A stretch of DNA of 64,000 bases from Alteromonas sp. LOR (GTDB lineage Bacteria > Pseudomonadota > Gammaproteobacteria > Enterobacterales > Alteromonadaceae): assembly GCF_000753865.1 (NCBI RefSeq), contig NZ_JQFW01000057.1, forward strand, positions 310,628 to 374,627, given 5' to 3'. The translations under genes were made by a program, and so were the position numbers. Shown here piece by piece: positions 35,851 through 50,889 of this stretch (position 1 is its first letter; every line of letters begins with the position of its first letter). The notes beneath the pieces are model-generated. The model was given only the letters and a program-made list of their open reading frames with translations. It was not told the DNA's origin and made no database searches.

Positions 35851-35878
35851 AAAAAAGCGCGGTAAATAACCGCGCTTT
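35851..35878 (-). terminator. Intrinsic terminator of the mnmA-hflD-purB unit
   Basis: Stem AAAGCGCGGT-loop-ACCGCGCTTT. The A-run on its left gives a U-tract on the minus-strand transcript, 33 bases after the purB stop. Confidence 0.85.
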
Positions 35879-35911
35879 GATAGGGCTAATACACCCTAGT
35901 ATTTACACTTG

Positions 35912-37297
<1,386 letters not shown>

Positions 37298-37323
37298 TTA
37301 TTAGTATGAGCGCCTTAACGGCA

Positions 37324-37950
37324 CTAGTTGATTAATCTGAGCGCTTTAACAGCACTACTTAAAATTTGTTTGCGCTTGAACAAAATGTTGCGTCTTTTAC
37401 CACCCATTTGACGCCACATTACCGCCGCTCTAACACCTGACAGTAATATTGCCCGCACTTTATGTTGGGTACCCGGTTGGCTTAGGTAGTCGGGATTGCC
37501 TGCAACCTGAATTTTCGGTGCAAGCGGGCTAACAACATCGCTGTATATACTTGCAAGAGAAGACACAATTTGTGGATTTTGAAAGTCCACGTGGGCAAGC
37601 TGTCGCTGAACGTGTGAAATGCGGTCGCCTAGCTCGTGCATGGCTTTTGATTTGCGTGCTAGCTTGCGCTCAAGGCCAAGAATACTCGCAATGTAACGAG
37701 TAAGCTCTGTATCTTTGGTTGCCTGCTTGTCGGATAGTTGTGAAACCAGCGTAGAGTATCCCAACTGTAGGTTGCTCAGTTGACCAAACACCTGCTGTGG
37801 TGTTTCTGGGTCGGTAACAAGGATGCTTGATAAGCTAGCCTCTATGGCGTCATTATCTGCTGTACCTTTTCTTGCCAGTTGCTGAACAAGCGCTGCCGCT
37901 TGGCATACACCAGCAAGGGCTAAGTTATCTTCAATATCTGCATCTAACAT
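37324..37950 (-). CDS. hflD: High-frequency lysogenization protein HflD homologue
   Basis: A 208-residue protein with the HflD pattern: LALAGVCQAAALVQQLARKG, then LGYSTLVSQL, ASILGLERKLARKSKAMHELGDRI and VRAILLSGVRAAVMWRQMGGKR. HflD is a peripheral inner-membrane protein; in E. coli it binds lambda CII and affects lysogeny, and its native function is unclear. The start ATG overlaps the mnmA stop by one base (TAATG), so translation is coupled to mnmA. Confidence 0.93.
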   Translation of the reverse strand: MLDADIEDNLALAGVCQAAALVQQLARKGTADNDAIEASLSSILVTDPETPQQVFGQLSNLQLGYSTLVSQLSDKQATKDTELTRYIASILGLERKLARKSKAMHELGDRISHVQRQLAHVDFQNPQIVSSLASIYSDVVSPLAPKIQVAGNPDYLSQPGTQHKVRAILLSGVRAAVMWRQMGGKRRNILFKRKQILSSAVKALRLIN

Positions 37951-39077
37951 TATCGGATATAGCTCTCAATAATACCGCCACCTAAACATACTTCATCGAG
38001 GTAAAAAACGGCTGATTGGCCTGGAGTAACGGCTTTTTGTGGCTCGTCGAACATGACTTCGATAGTGTCATTGTCTTTCGGCGTGATGGTACAAGGGATA
38101 TCAGCCTGGCGATATCGTGTTTTCACCATAGCTTTAAACGGTGCACTCACATTTTCGCGGTCAACCCAGTGTAGCTGTTTCGCCACTAAACCTTTTGAAT
38201 AGAGACGAGGGTGGTCTGCACCTTGACCTACAATAAGGACGTTACGTGCTACGTCTTTATCTACTACGTACCATGGGTCTTCACCAAATTTGGCAAGGCC
38301 GCCAATATGAAGCCCTTTACGCTGGCCTAATGTGTGATACATCAAGCCTTCGTGCTTGCCTATTTCCTCACCTTCAGCGGTTTCAATAATACCTGGCTGT
38401 GCAGGCAGGTACTGCGCTAAAAAGTCTTTGAATTTTCGTTCACCGATAAAACAGATGCCAGTGGAATCTTTTTTATCATGGGTAATTAGACCTTGTTCTT
38501 CAGCTATTTTTCTAACCAGTGGCTTTTCAATGTCTCCTACTGGAAACAACGTTTTGGCGACGTGCTCTTCGCCTAGTGTATAAAGAAAGTAGCTTTGGTC
38601 TTTGTTGTTGTCTAACCCGCGCAGCATTTGCCATTGACCGTCAACCTCGCGACGGCGTACATAATGACCCGTTGCAATATAGTCGGCGCCTAAGTCTTCT
38701 GCCGCAAATTCTAGAAACGCTTTAAATTTAATTTCCTTGTTGCACATAATGTCGGGGTTTGGTGTTCTACCCGCCTTGTATTCTTCAAGGAAATATTCGA
38801 ATACGTTATCCCAGTACTCTGCAGCAAAGTTGATTGTATGCAGTTCCATGCCAAGCTTGTCAGCGACTGCTTGGGCATCTTTTAAGTCTTCAGCTGCGGC
38901 GCAATATTCGTCGTTGTCATCTTCTTCCCAATTTTTCATGAAAAGCCCTTCAACCTGATACCCCTGCTGTTGAAGCAGGTAAGCTGAAACGGATGAATCT
39001 ACACCGCCGGACATTCCGACAATAACTTTTTTGCTGGCGTTTGAATCTATGTCAGTCACTACGTCTTGCACACTCAA
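37950..39077 (-). CDS. mnmA: tRNA-specific 2-thiouridylase MnmA
   Basis: A 375-residue PP-loop enzyme. GMSGGVDSS at 21-29 binds ATP. C112 in MCNKEIKF and C209 in [12 protein letters not shown] are the catalytic cysteine pair that carries sulfur to U34 of tRNA Lys, Glu and Gln. The C-terminal beta-barrel ends [16 protein letters not shown]. It is the first gene of the mnmA-hflD-purB unit. In E. coli nudJ lies just upstream; here that place is a 378-base gap. Confidence 0.97.
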   Translation of the reverse strand: MSVQDVVTDIDSNASKKVIVGMSGGVDSSVSAYLLQQQGYQVEGLFMKNWEEDDNDEYCAAAEDLKDAQAVADKLGMELHTINFAAEYWDNVFEYFLEEYKAGRTPNPDIMCNKEIKFKAFLEFAAEDLGADYIATGHYVRRREVDGQWQMLRGLDNNKDQSYFLYTLGEEHVAKTLFPVGDIEKPLVRKIAEEQGLITHDKKDSTGICFIGERKFKDFLAQYLPAQPGIIETAEGEEIGKHEGLMYHTLGQRKGLHIGGLAKFGEDPWYVVDKDVARNVLIVGQGADHPRLYSKGLVAKQLHWVDRENVSAPFKAMVKTRYRQADIPCTITPKDNDTIEVMFDEPQKAVTPGQSAVFYLDEVCLGGGIIESYIR

Positions 39078-39455
39078 TAATTAGGAAATTGCAGGAAAAA
39101 CCCAGGCTGTTCTCTGGGATAGTTGTTTCAACCGGTCTTTCAACCGGCTTTTTGACCGGTTTTTCAATGTCGCTCTCTAAATGAACGACAACTTGCTTGC
39201 GTATCAATTTTTAGGTCGCGGATTTTATCAGAATTGGAGGGGTAATTCACGCTAATATCTTTTCAATACGGCATAGCTTATAAGGTAGGGTGTTTAAATC
39301 TAATTTCAATATGAACAGTTGTTTTGACTCTTTATCCACCATAGGAGCTAAGGCTAAAAAGGCGCATCTCCTAGTACCGAATACAGGCTCTCAAAACACA
39401 GTGGCTATTTCATTAAGTTATTTCACCGCACTATTTCATCACACTATTTTACACA
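39078..39455. other. Gap between mnmA and rluE, with three 12-bp repeats
   Basis: No credible gene. At 39126-39161 three related 12-base units (TTTCAACCGGTC, TTTCAACCGGCT, TTTTGACCGGTT) lie in tandem, just upstream of mnmA. In E. coli the corresponding place between mnmA and rluE holds nudJ, of which no remnant is seen. Confidence 0.6.
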
Positions 39456-40004
39456 CTATCCATCAATGCTTACGAACTTGCCGTTTTGAATGCCGTCTAT
39501 GGTCCAGTTTCCAACACGATAACGAATCAGGCGTAGAGTAGGGTAGCCCACGTGAGCCGTCATTCGTCTAACTTGCCTGTTACGTCCTTCGGTAATAGTA
39601 ATTTCAAGCCATGAAGTAGGAATAGATTGACGAAACCTTACAGGGGGATGCCTATCCCATACCGTAGGCTCAGACATTAATTTAACTTTTGCAGGTTGAG
39701 TCATGCCGTCTTTCAGCTCTACACCCGCTTGCAGTGACTGAATAGCGGCATTATCTGGTATGCCTTCAACTTGAGCCCAATAGGTTTTGCTGGTTTTAGC
39801 TTTTGGGTGGGCAAGCTTGTGCTGTAATTTACCATTGTTGGTAAGCACTAAAAGTCCTTCAGAGTCTCTGTCTAGTCGGCCCGCCGCATACACATCAGGA
39901 ACCTCTATATAGTCTTTTAACGTTTCGCGACCATCTGCATCGGTAAATTGAGAGAGCACCTGGAACGGTTTGTTGAAAAGAATAACTTTTGTATCGGACT
40001 GCAT
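39456..40004 (-). CDS. rluE: 23S rRNA pseudouridine synthase RluE
   Basis: A 182-residue RsuA-family enzyme lacking an N-terminal S4 domain, as RluE does. Catalytic Asp45 is in [17 protein letters not shown]. Other markers are the KTYWAQVEG strand and [26 protein letters not shown]. coli RluE modifies U2457 of 23S rRNA. It is divergent from icd as in E. coli, although the icd here is the monomeric type. The 5' gap to icd is 629 bases. Confidence 0.93.
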   Translation of the reverse strand: MQSDTKVILFNKPFQVLSQFTDADGRETLKDYIEVPDVYAAGRLDRDSEGLLVLTNNGKLQHKLAHPKAKTSKTYWAQVEGIPDNAAIQSLQAGVELKDGMTQPAKVKLMSEPTVWDRHPPVRFRQSIPTSWLEITITEGRNRQVRRMTAHVGYPTLRLIRYRVGNWTIDGIQNGKFVSIDG

Positions 40005-42853
<2,849 letters not shown>

Positions 42854-42900
42854 GAGCTTTAGCTCAGTTGATAGGGCGCTATTAGCGCCTAGTTAACACG

Positions 42901-42951
42901 TAATTAGCGCGCAAATAGCGCGCAAGTACTGAATAAATAGCGCGCTAATTA
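42901..42951. repeat. Inverted and direct TAGCGCGC repeats after icd
   Basis: TAATTAGCGCGC (42901-42912) is complementary to GCGCGCTAATTA (42940-42951). A further TAGCGCGC copy at 42916-42923 lies between them, so alternative hairpins are possible. It lies between the icd stop and the terminator. Confidence 0.75.
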
Positions 42952-42962
42952 GTGCATATACC

Positions 42963-42995
42963 AAAAACCCAGAAGTGCTGCTTCTGGGTTTTTTA
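42963..42995 (+). terminator. Intrinsic terminator of icd
   Basis: Stem AAAACCCAGAAG-TGCTG-CTTCTGGGTTTT followed by T residues, about 110 bases after the icd stop. Confidence 0.88.
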
Positions 42996-43146
42996 TTGTC
43001 TTTTTTTCGCCATAAAGCCTCTTTCTGCTATGGTTGATGTTAACGCTAGCGCCTATTTTTACGTGCTGACATATTGCGTCTACGTCTGCGTTAGCGAATG
43101 TGATGCAGCTTAAGTGAATAAGGCGTAATACGAAGGGAATTTAAAC

Positions 43147-44016
43147 ATGAGTGAAAAAGAACAACGTTCGGTGGTGTCGAGGGAAAAGCCTCAAGAGCAA
43201 AGGCGCGAAACCGCGAACACACTCACTCTTAAGCATGAGTTTCCTGCGTCCCGCTTTACGGATAAAGAGACTTACAAAGCAGAGGAGAAAGCCCTTCAAG
43301 AACAGCTTTTTCACGTTCAGCAAGCGTATTTTCATCAAAATCGACGAGCATTGATTATTTTTGAAGGCTGGGACGCATCGGGGAAAGGCGGTGCGATAAG
43401 GCGAGTTACCGAAAAACTCGATCCCCGCGGCGTGCGAGTATTACCCGTGGCTAAGCCTGATGAAAAAGACCAGGCTAAGCATTTTCTTTATCGTTTTTGG
43501 CATCATGTTCCGGCCCCTGGGAATATGACTATATTTGACCGTTCCCACTATGGAAGGGTGTTAGTCGAACGCGTTGATCAATTGGCCAGTGATGCACAAT
43601 GGCAGCGTGGGTACCGAGAAATTAACGAGTTTGAAGAGACACTTCACAATAGCGGTGTTCGAATTATAAAGCTGTTTATGCATATCTCAGCTGCAGAGCA
43701 GCGAAAACGCTTTGAAGAAAGACTTCGCAATCCTTATAAACGCTGGAAGCTCACTGCAGAAGACCTGCACAATAGTAAGCAACGACATCATTATATTAGT
43801 GCAATTAATGATATGTTTGCCAAAACAAACACGCCATTCGCACCATGGAAAATTATTGATGGTGAGCATAAGTGGCAAGCTAGGGTTGCAGTGCTGCGCG
43901 CTATTGTTGCGGGGTTAAGCGCAGATGTAGATATTGTGCCGCCACCTCTTGATGAAGACTTAATAGCAATGGCCACGCAAGAACTTAATATTACTGATGA
44001 GTTACCGGGTATTTAA
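43147..44016 (+). CDS. ppk2: Polyphosphate kinase 2 family protein (polyphosphate:nucleotide phosphotransferase)
   Basis: A 289-residue PPK2-fold kinase. Walker A is GWDASGKGG at 74-82. The lid-region segment is RFWHHVPAPGNMTIFDRSHYGRVLVERV, with Walker B Asp131. The C-terminal part has RFEERLRNPYKRWKLTAEDL. The family moves phosphate between polyphosphate and AMP, ADP or GDP. The class, and so the preferred nucleotide, cannot be fixed by eye. It has its own upstream region (the icd terminator is 150 bases before) with a GAAGGG ribosome site. Confidence 0.9.
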   Translation: MSEKEQRSVVSREKPQEQRRETANTLTLKHEFPASRFTDKETYKAEEKALQEQLFHVQQAYFHQNRRALIIFEGWDASGKGGAIRRVTEKLDPRGVRVLPVAKPDEKDQAKHFLYRFWHHVPAPGNMTIFDRSHYGRVLVERVDQLASDAQWQRGYREINEFEETLHNSGVRIIKLFMHISAAEQRKRFEERLRNPYKRWKLTAEDLHNSKQRHHYISAINDMFAKTNTPFAPWKIIDGEHKWQARVAVLRAIVAGLSADVDIVPPPLDEDLIAMATQELNITDELPGI

Positions 44017-44423
44017 CTCTTTATTTTCGAGCTTTATATATTTTTCTATTGGGAATTCTAATGGGGGGAAGGGTGTTGTTCGATGAAAAGATGCTAGCCT
44101 AGCTAGCGGCATGTGATTTACATCCACTCATAGCTATTACAATTTATCCATATTCGAAGAAAATTTTGATTCAAAATACGAAATGTGACAGGACTTTTAT
44201 TTAAAAAAGCACAATATTCGGGTGCAAATCGAGTTAAGAAAACGGGGATTTAAGGCTTAGGATACGTCGCGGAACAATGTATTTTGGTAAGGATGGGCCG
44301 TAAACCTATAAAGCATAGGTAATAGTTGGGACGACAAAAACCGCTCTTTTTCCTTTAATGTTGACCGGAAAAAAGAGTGTTAGAAGAGCCCGACATGGCA
44401 GTCGGGCTGCTTAGAATTTTTCT
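44017..44423. other. Gap between ppk2 and cspD
   Basis: About 400 bases without a supported gene. Short symmetries such as GCTAG repeats near 44093-44107 and ACCTAT-AAAGC-ATAGGT near 44305 are present. The right end holds the probable cspD terminator. Confidence 0.5.
44384..44411 (-). terminator. Probable terminator of cspD
   Basis: Hairpin AGCCCGAC-ATGGCA-GTCGGGCT, 13 bases beyond the cspD stop on the minus strand. The U-tract is imperfect; a run of T lies further along. Confidence 0.5.
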
Positions 44424-44642
44424 TTAACGCTCTGGTTCTTCTACAAAACCTATGTTCTCTGCATGCAAGCCCTTTGGACCTTGTTGCACCTCGAACTGAA
44501 CTTCTTGACCTGCCTTCAATGAGCGATAACCTTCCATCTGAATTGTTGAGTAGTGAGCGAATATGTCATCACCACCTTCCTCTGGAACGATAAACCCAAA
44601 ACCTTTCGCGTTGTTAAACCATTTAACTTTGCCAACCGCCAT
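44424..44642 (-). CDS. cspD: Cold-shock domain protein CspD
   Basis: A 72-residue cold-shock domain protein. RNA-binding motifs RNP1 KGFGFI and RNP2 DIFAHY are intact, preceded by GKVKWFNNA. E. coli CspD is a stationary-phase inhibitor of replication; paralogues act as RNA chaperones. The position divergent from clpS-clpA is the standard cspD location and supports that assignment over other csp genes. The 208-base divergent region may carry promoters for both. Confidence 0.93.
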   Translation of the reverse strand: MAVGKVKWFNNAKGFGFIVPEEGGDDIFAHYSTIQMEGYRSLKAGQEVQFEVQQGPKGLHAENIGFVEEPER

Positions 44643-44850
44643 ACTTCGACTTCCTCTTAATCCTTGAACTCACACGTTTATGCCCCCATTATAGATCCGA
44701 GAGCATAGAGTATTGAGTATCGATATAGACAGATACTCAATGTCACTATCAAAATGTAGATTTTTTAACCATATTATGTCAAGAGCTAATGTGAATTAAT
44801 TTTATCCAAAAGTTTAACGACATCTGCCAGTAACACACTATTATTAAGTT

Positions 44851-45171
44851 ATGAGTAAAGACAACGCTATTAGTATTGAAAAGGAAAAGCAAAAAGACGC
44901 GCAGCGACAAAAGCCGCAGCCGCCTCCCATGTATAAAGTGTTGTTGAATAATGACGACTATACACCAATGGATTTTGTTATAGAGGTTCTCACGCAGTTT
45001 TTCAATTTGGACGCTGAGAAAGCCAATCAACTTATGCTTACCGTGCATTATCAAGGTAAAGCGGTTTGTGGTGTGTTTACCGCTGAGATTGCAGAAACAA
45101 AAGTGATGCAAGTCAATCAGTACGCACGCAAACATCAGCACCCATTGATGTGCACTATGGAGCAGGCATAA
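44851..45171 (+). CDS. clpS: ATP-dependent Clp protease adaptor ClpS
   Basis: A 106-residue N-recognin. The core [20 protein letters not shown] includes the Asp residues that bind the alpha-amino group of Leu, Phe, Tyr or Trp N-degrons. [20 protein letters not shown] includes the His of the same pocket. The basic/Gln-rich N-terminal tail is of the kind fed into ClpA. It delivers substrates to ClpAP and inhibits SsrA-substrate degradation by ClpA. clpA begins 24 bases downstream in the same operon. Confidence 0.96.
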   Translation: MSKDNAISIEKEKQKDAQRQKPQPPPMYKVLLNNDDYTPMDFVIEVLTQFFNLDAEKANQLMLTVHYQGKAVCGVFTAEIAETKVMQVNQYARKHQHPLMCTMEQA

Positions 45172-45195
45172 GGCAATTTGTAGAGGGCGAGCAAT

Positions 45196-47472
45196 ATGTT
45201 AAATAAAGAATTAGAACAAACGCTAAATAGTGCGTTTGTATTTGCCAGAGAGCACCGTCATGAGTTTATGACGGTAGAGCACTTGTTGTTGGCATTGCTG
45301 GACAACACAGCAGCTCGCGATGCATTAAAAGCGTGTGGCGCAGACGTTGAGGCCGTTAAAAGCGAATTGCTATCTTTTGTGAAAGATACAACGCCGCTCA
45401 TTCTTGACGAGCAGCTTAACGAACGCGAAACCCAGCCAACGCTTGGATTTCAACGCGTATTGCAGCGCGCGGTTTTTCATGTTCAATCTTCGGGTAAAGA
45501 CGAAGTGACTGGCGCAAACGTGCTAGTAGCAATCTTTAGCGAACAAGAGTCGCAAGCGGTATTCATTCTCAAGAAAGCAGACGTCACCAGATTGGATGTG
45601 GTTAATTACATCAGCCATGGCGTGAGCAAAGCTGAGGATGATGAGTCAATCAATTCTGAAACCCCAGAAGAGGCTGAGAGCGGCGAAGAAAACGGCACAG
45701 CGTTAGGTAAATACGCTACCGATTTAAACCGCCACGCAAAAGATGGCAAAATAGACCCTCTTATCGGCCGTGATGCAGAGGTTGAACGTACGATTCAAAT
45801 CTTATGCAGACGTCGTAAAAATAACCCGCTACTTGTTGGTGAAGCTGGTGTGGGTAAAACGGCCATTGCCGAAGGGTTAGCTTATCGTATTGTGAACGAC
45901 GACGTCCCTGATGTTATCGCAGAAAGTACAGTTTACTCTCTCGACCTTGGCGGTTTATTGGCGGGAACAAAATATCGCGGCGACTTTGAAAAACGTCTTA
46001 AGGCTATCCTCAAGGAGCTAAGCAAAGATGAACACGCCATATTGTTCATAGATGAAATTCATACCATTATTGGTGCAGGTGCTGCCTCTGGCGGCGTCAT
46101 GGATGCGTCTAACTTGCTAAAACCTAAGTTATCAAGCGGCGAATTACGCTGTATTGGTTCAACGACGTATCAAGAATACCAAGGTATTTTTGAGAAAGAC
46201 CGTGCCTTAGCTCGTCGTTTCCAAAAGGTTGATGTGACTGAGCCAAGTGTTAGCGACACTACGAAGATTTTACTTGGACTGAAAAGCCGTTACGAAGATC
46301 ACCACAATGTGCGCTTCACGCAAAAAGCGATTCAGGCTGCAGCAGAGCTGTCTGCGAAGTACATCAATGAGAGACATTTGCCTGATAAAGCCATTGATGT
46401 AATGGACGAAGCGGGCGCTAGTCAGCGTCTTCTTGCACCGTCAAAGCGTAAGAAAACAATCAATGTGGGTGATATAGAGCAAATCATTGCGAAAATGGCT
46501 CGTATACCTGAGAAGTCCGTATCGGCATCTGACAAAGAAGTACTTAAAAACCTAGGGCGCAACCTTAAGATGGTAGTGTTCGGTCAGGACAAAGCGATAG
46601 AGACCCTCAATGACGCTATATTGCTGTCTCGCTCTGGATTAGGCGCTGAAACAAAGCCAATTGGTAGTTTCTTATTTGCAGGTCCAACCGGTGTAGGTAA
46701 AACGGAGGTGACTCAACAGCTTTCAAATATTATGGGTGTTGAGCTAGTGCGCTTCGATATGTCTGAGTACATGGAACGTCATGCTGTAAGTCGCCTAATT
46801 GGTGCGCCTCCAGGTTATGTTGGTTTCGACCAAGGCGGGTTGCTGACTGATGCGGTAATTAAAAACCCGTATTCGGTTGTGCTATTGGACGAGATTGAGA
46901 AAGCTCACAGCGATATTTACAACATATTATTGCAGGTAATGGACCACGGCACACTGACTGATAACAACGGACGCAAAGTTGATTTCAGAAATGTTGTGCT
47001 AGTGATGACAACGAATGCTGGCGTTCAGGAAACCGTGCGTAAGTCTATTGGCTTTAAGCAACAAGATCACAGCCACGATGCGTTAAGTGAAATCAATAAG
47101 ATATTCACCCCTGAGTTCCGCAACCGTCTTGATGGCATCATTTGGTTTAATCACTTGGATGCTGAAATCATCCTACAGGTGGTAGACAAGTTCATTATCG
47201 AGTTGCAGGCCCAGTTAGACGTGAAAGGTGTGTCTTTAGAGGTGACCTCTGAAGCAAGAGCTTACATGGCAGAAAAAGGGTATGACAAGTCGATGGGTGC
47301 GCGCCCAATGGCACGTCTCATAAAAGATGAGCTTAAGAAAGAACTGGCCAATGAGCTGCTGTTTGGTGAGCTGGCGAAAGGCGGAAACGTTAAAGTGGAT
47401 TACGTTGATGACAAATTAACGTTTGAATACAGCGGCGTGGATACGAAGTCAGAGCAAGCTGAGCCTAGTTAA
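45196..47472 (+). CDS. clpA: ATP-dependent Clp protease ATP-binding subunit ClpA
   Basis: A 758-residue AAA+ unfoldase equal in length to E. coli ClpA. An N-terminal double Clp_N repeat (1-145) binds ClpS. D1 has Walker A GEAGVGKT and Walker B ILFIDEIHTIIGAG. D2 has Walker A GPTGVGKT and Walker B VVLLDEIEKAH. The ClpP-docking IGF loop lies in RKSIGFKQQ. An acidic linker (EEAESGEENG) follows the N domain. With ClpP (not in this window) it degrades N-degron and SsrA-tagged proteins. Confidence 0.97.
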   Translation: MLNKELEQTLNSAFVFAREHRHEFMTVEHLLLALLDNTAARDALKACGADVEAVKSELLSFVKDTTPLILDEQLNERETQPTLGFQRVLQRAVFHVQSSGKDEVTGANVLVAIFSEQESQAVFILKKADVTRLDVVNYISHGVSKAEDDESINSETPEEAESGEENGTALGKYATDLNRHAKDGKIDPLIGRDAEVERTIQILCRRRKNNPLLVGEAGVGKTAIAEGLAYRIVNDDVPDVIAESTVYSLDLGGLLAGTKYRGDFEKRLKAILKELSKDEHAILFIDEIHTIIGAGAASGGVMDASNLLKPKLSSGELRCIGSTTYQEYQGIFEKDRALARRFQKVDVTEPSVSDTTKILLGLKSRYEDHHNVRFTQKAIQAAAELSAKYINERHLPDKAIDVMDEAGASQRLLAPSKRKKTINVGDIEQIIAKMARIPEKSVSASDKEVLKNLGRNLKMVVFGQDKAIETLNDAILLSRSGLGAETKPIGSFLFAGPTGVGKTEVTQQLSNIMGVELVRFDMSEYMERHAVSRLIGAPPGYVGFDQGGLLTDAVIKNPYSVVLLDEIEKAHSDIYNILLQVMDHGTLTDNNGRKVDFRNVVLVMTTNAGVQETVRKSIGFKQQDHSHDALSEINKIFTPEFRNRLDGIIWFNHLDAEIILQVVDKFIIELQAQLDVKGVSLEVTSEARAYMAEKGYDKSMGARPMARLIKDELKKELANELLFGELAKGGNVKVDYVDDKLTFEYSGVDTKSEQAEPS

Positions 47473-47504
47473 TTGTGCAAGGCTTTTAAGAGCTAATTTT
47501 AAAA

Positions 47505-47541
47505 GCCTATTTAAGAGCCCATTTGAAGAGCCTATTTAAGA
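47505..47541. repeat. Degenerate tandem repeat after clpA
   Basis: GCCTATTTAAGA, GCCCATTTGAAGA and GCCTATTTAAGA follow one another, with a weaker copy (GCTAATTTTAAAA) just before. Noncoding. Confidence 0.6.
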
Positions 47542-47669
47542 GAGTGGCCCGTCTGTAATGACGAAGAGAAATCCAAACTGTCGTTAAGGCAGCAGTTTGG
47601 TTGTGTTTAAGCAACGTGTAAAGCTGTTGCTCATTAGCGCTCTAAGCTACAGGCTCGCAGCACAAATGA

Positions 47670-47707
47670 AAAAGCCCGATAATTAAAAAATTATCGGGCT
47701 TTTTTTA
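47670..47707. terminator. Bidirectional terminator between clpA and infA
   Basis: Long stem AAAGCCCGATAATT/AATTATCGGGCTTT with A on the left and T on the right, serving the convergent clpA and infA genes. Confidence 0.88.
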
Positions 47708-47730
47708 TGCGTTACCGCTTCAATGGCTCA

Positions 47731-47949
47731 TTATCTTGCGCGATAAATGATACGACCTTTGGTCAAATCATAAGGAGTCATCTCAACAGTGACCTTATCG
47801 CCAGTAAGAATTCGGATATAGTTCTTACGCATTTTACCAGAAATATGTGCAGTCACTACGTGACCGTTCTCTAGTTCTACGCGGAACATAGTATTAGGTA
47901 GAGTGTCTTGCACCGTACCTTCCATTTCAATACAATCTTCTTTTGCCAT
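47731..47949 (-). CDS. infA: Translation initiation factor IF-1
   Basis: A 72-residue OB-fold protein, [24 protein letters not shown] at the start and [19 protein letters not shown] at the end, near identical in pattern to IF-1 of other gammaproteobacteria. It blocks the ribosomal A site during initiation and aids IF-2 and IF-3. It is the last gene of the minus-strand run trxB-aat-bpt-infA, 75 bases after bpt. Confidence 0.98.
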   Translation of the reverse strand: MAKEDCIEMEGTVQDTLPNTMFRVELENGHVVTAHISGKMRKNYIRILTGDKVTVEMTPYDLTKGRIIYRAR

Positions 47950-48024
47950 GTAAAGCAGTTACCTCAGTAATTCAAAATTTTTGCCGCGCAGACATTAACC
48001 AATCTTGCGAGCAGTGTAAAGCGA

Positions 48025-48738
48025 TTAAGCTGGTTTTTTAGTAAATAGACGCCATTGGTTGTCTATAAACTGTTCAAAGGGGTGAAATTTGTGCTTATAG
48101 CTCATTTTTTGACAGCCTTCCACATAGTACCCTAAGTAAACATAATGGTGGCCTGCTGACCTTGCCTGCTCAATTTGCATGAGGATCATCCACGTACCGA
48201 GAGATGAGGCAGCATAGTCAGGATCAAAAAAGGTATACAACGCAGATAGCGCGCTTGTGTGTACATTGTCCTCTAGTACGTCGGTTACTGCAACCGCTAC
48301 GAGCTTATCATTGTCATAAGCTTCCAAAAAATGCGGTGCCATCCATGTGCAGCTTAAAAAATTGTCAAATTGCTCATAGGAGGGCGGGTACATAGACCCA
48401 TCCGAATGCCGTTCGTTGATGTACCGCTCGTATAACGGATAATATTCAGGCTTTAAAGAAGTGCTTAACTTTACAGATAGTGTGGCATTTCCTTTTAAAA
48501 TCCGCTTTTGGCTGCGAGAGGGGGCGAAGGCATCAACGGGTATCCTCACAGACTGACATTTATTACAGCTAACGCAATGGGGGCGATAAATTTGCTCGCC
48601 ACTGCGTCTAAAACCAGCTTGAATGAGCTGTGAATAACGCGCTGATAAAAATGTATCTTCCTCTGCATATACCAGTAAACGTTCTTCCTTGTGAGGAAGA
48701 TAGCTACAAGAAAATGATTGTGTAATACCAAACTTCAT
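48025..48738 (-). CDS. bpt: Aspartate/glutamate leucyltransferase (arginyl-transferase family)
   Basis: A 237-residue protein of the bacterial ATE/Bpt family. The N-terminal cysteine-rich region has SCSYLP and RPHCVSCNKCQSVRIPVD. The C-terminal GNAT-like part includes YLGYYVEGCQKMSYKHKF. Bacterial Bpt attaches Leu to N-terminal Asp or Glu, creating N-degrons. It overlaps the aat stop by four bases, so the two aminoacyl-transferases are translationally coupled, and both feed ClpS-ClpA encoded 3 kb away. Confidence 0.93.
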   Translation of the reverse strand: MKFGITQSFSCSYLPHKEERLLVYAEEDTFLSARYSQLIQAGFRRSGEQIYRPHCVSCNKCQSVRIPVDAFAPSRSQKRILKGNATLSVKLSTSLKPEYYPLYERYINERHSDGSMYPPSYEQFDNFLSCTWMAPHFLEAYDNDKLVAVAVTDVLEDNVHTSALSALYTFFDPDYAASSLGTWMILMQIEQARSAGHHYVYLGYYVEGCQKMSYKHKFHPFEQFIDNQWRLFTKKPA

Positions 48739-49481
48739 GGCGTTATTACCCTCGGACGCCAGCGCTGTACATACTCAGAGCTTAGCTCACCCTGTGAATT
48801 TACGGTCTGATTATTCTCTCTCAGCGTCTTAATGAAGTCGTTTCTGCTGACTGTGCGTGCCCCTAAAGAAGACAAATGCTCTGTAGGTAACTGGCAATCT
48901 ATAAATGCCATCTGTTGTGAACGCATGTGTTCAACAAGGGCAACCATTGCAAGCTTAGATGCATTACTTTTCTTATGAAACATAGACTCACCGCAGTACA
49001 CCTTACCAATACCTACGCCGTAAAGGCCGCCAACGAGCTCTTCGTTTTCCCATACCTCAACAGAGTGGGCAATGCCTAAGCCATGAAGCTGCGAATAGGC
49101 GGCTTTCATATCGTCGGTAATCCAGGTTTCGTTAGATACGCCGCTTCCAGATTGCGTAACCCGAGGTATTGCAGAGCAAGTATCGATAACTCTATTAAAT
49201 GCATGATTAAGGGTTACCGTGTATTTTCGCTGTCTGACGAGTTTCTTTAAACTTTTTGAAACGCAGAAATCATCCAAATTAATAATGGCTCGCGGATCAG
49301 GAGACCACCATAACAAGGGCTCGTCATCACTGAACCAAGGAAAGATGCCTTGAGAGTAGGCAGAAAACAAACGTTGCGGGCTCAAATCGCCGCCAAAAGC
49401 AAGCAAACCATTGGGATCGTCTAACGCCTCATGAACTTCAGGGAAAGGCGCATCATTTTCAATGTAGTGTAGTGCTAGCAT
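48735..49481 (-). CDS. aat: Leucyl/phenylalanyl-tRNA-protein transferase
   Basis: A 248-residue enzyme adding Leu or Phe to N-terminal Lys or Arg. Signature segments are GLLAFGGDLSPQRLFSAYSQGIFPWFSDDEPLLWWSPDPRAI (the WWSPDPR is diagnostic), GVGIGKVYCGESMFHKKSNASK and FIDCQLPTEHLSSLGA. It produces type-2 N-degrons recognised by ClpS. It starts 50 bases after trxB and shares an ATGA overlap with bpt. Confidence 0.96.
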   Translation of the reverse strand: MLALHYIENDAPFPEVHEALDDPNGLLAFGGDLSPQRLFSAYSQGIFPWFSDDEPLLWWSPDPRAIINLDDFCVSKSLKKLVRQRKYTVTLNHAFNRVIDTCSAIPRVTQSGSGVSNETWITDDMKAAYSQLHGLGIAHSVEVWENEELVGGLYGVGIGKVYCGESMFHKKSNASKLAMVALVEHMRSQQMAFIDCQLPTEHLSSLGARTVSRNDFIKTLRENNQTVNSQGELSSEYVQRWRPRVITP

Positions 49482-49531
49482 AAGAGAGGCCTCACAAATT
49501 CCTATCAGGATAAGTAAGGCCTATACCGTGA

Positions 49532-50889
<1,358 letters not shown>

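Noticed and set aside
39290-39541. 83-residue plus-strand frame downstream of rluE
   Set aside because: It overlaps the end of rluE antisense, with no family motif and no ribosome site.
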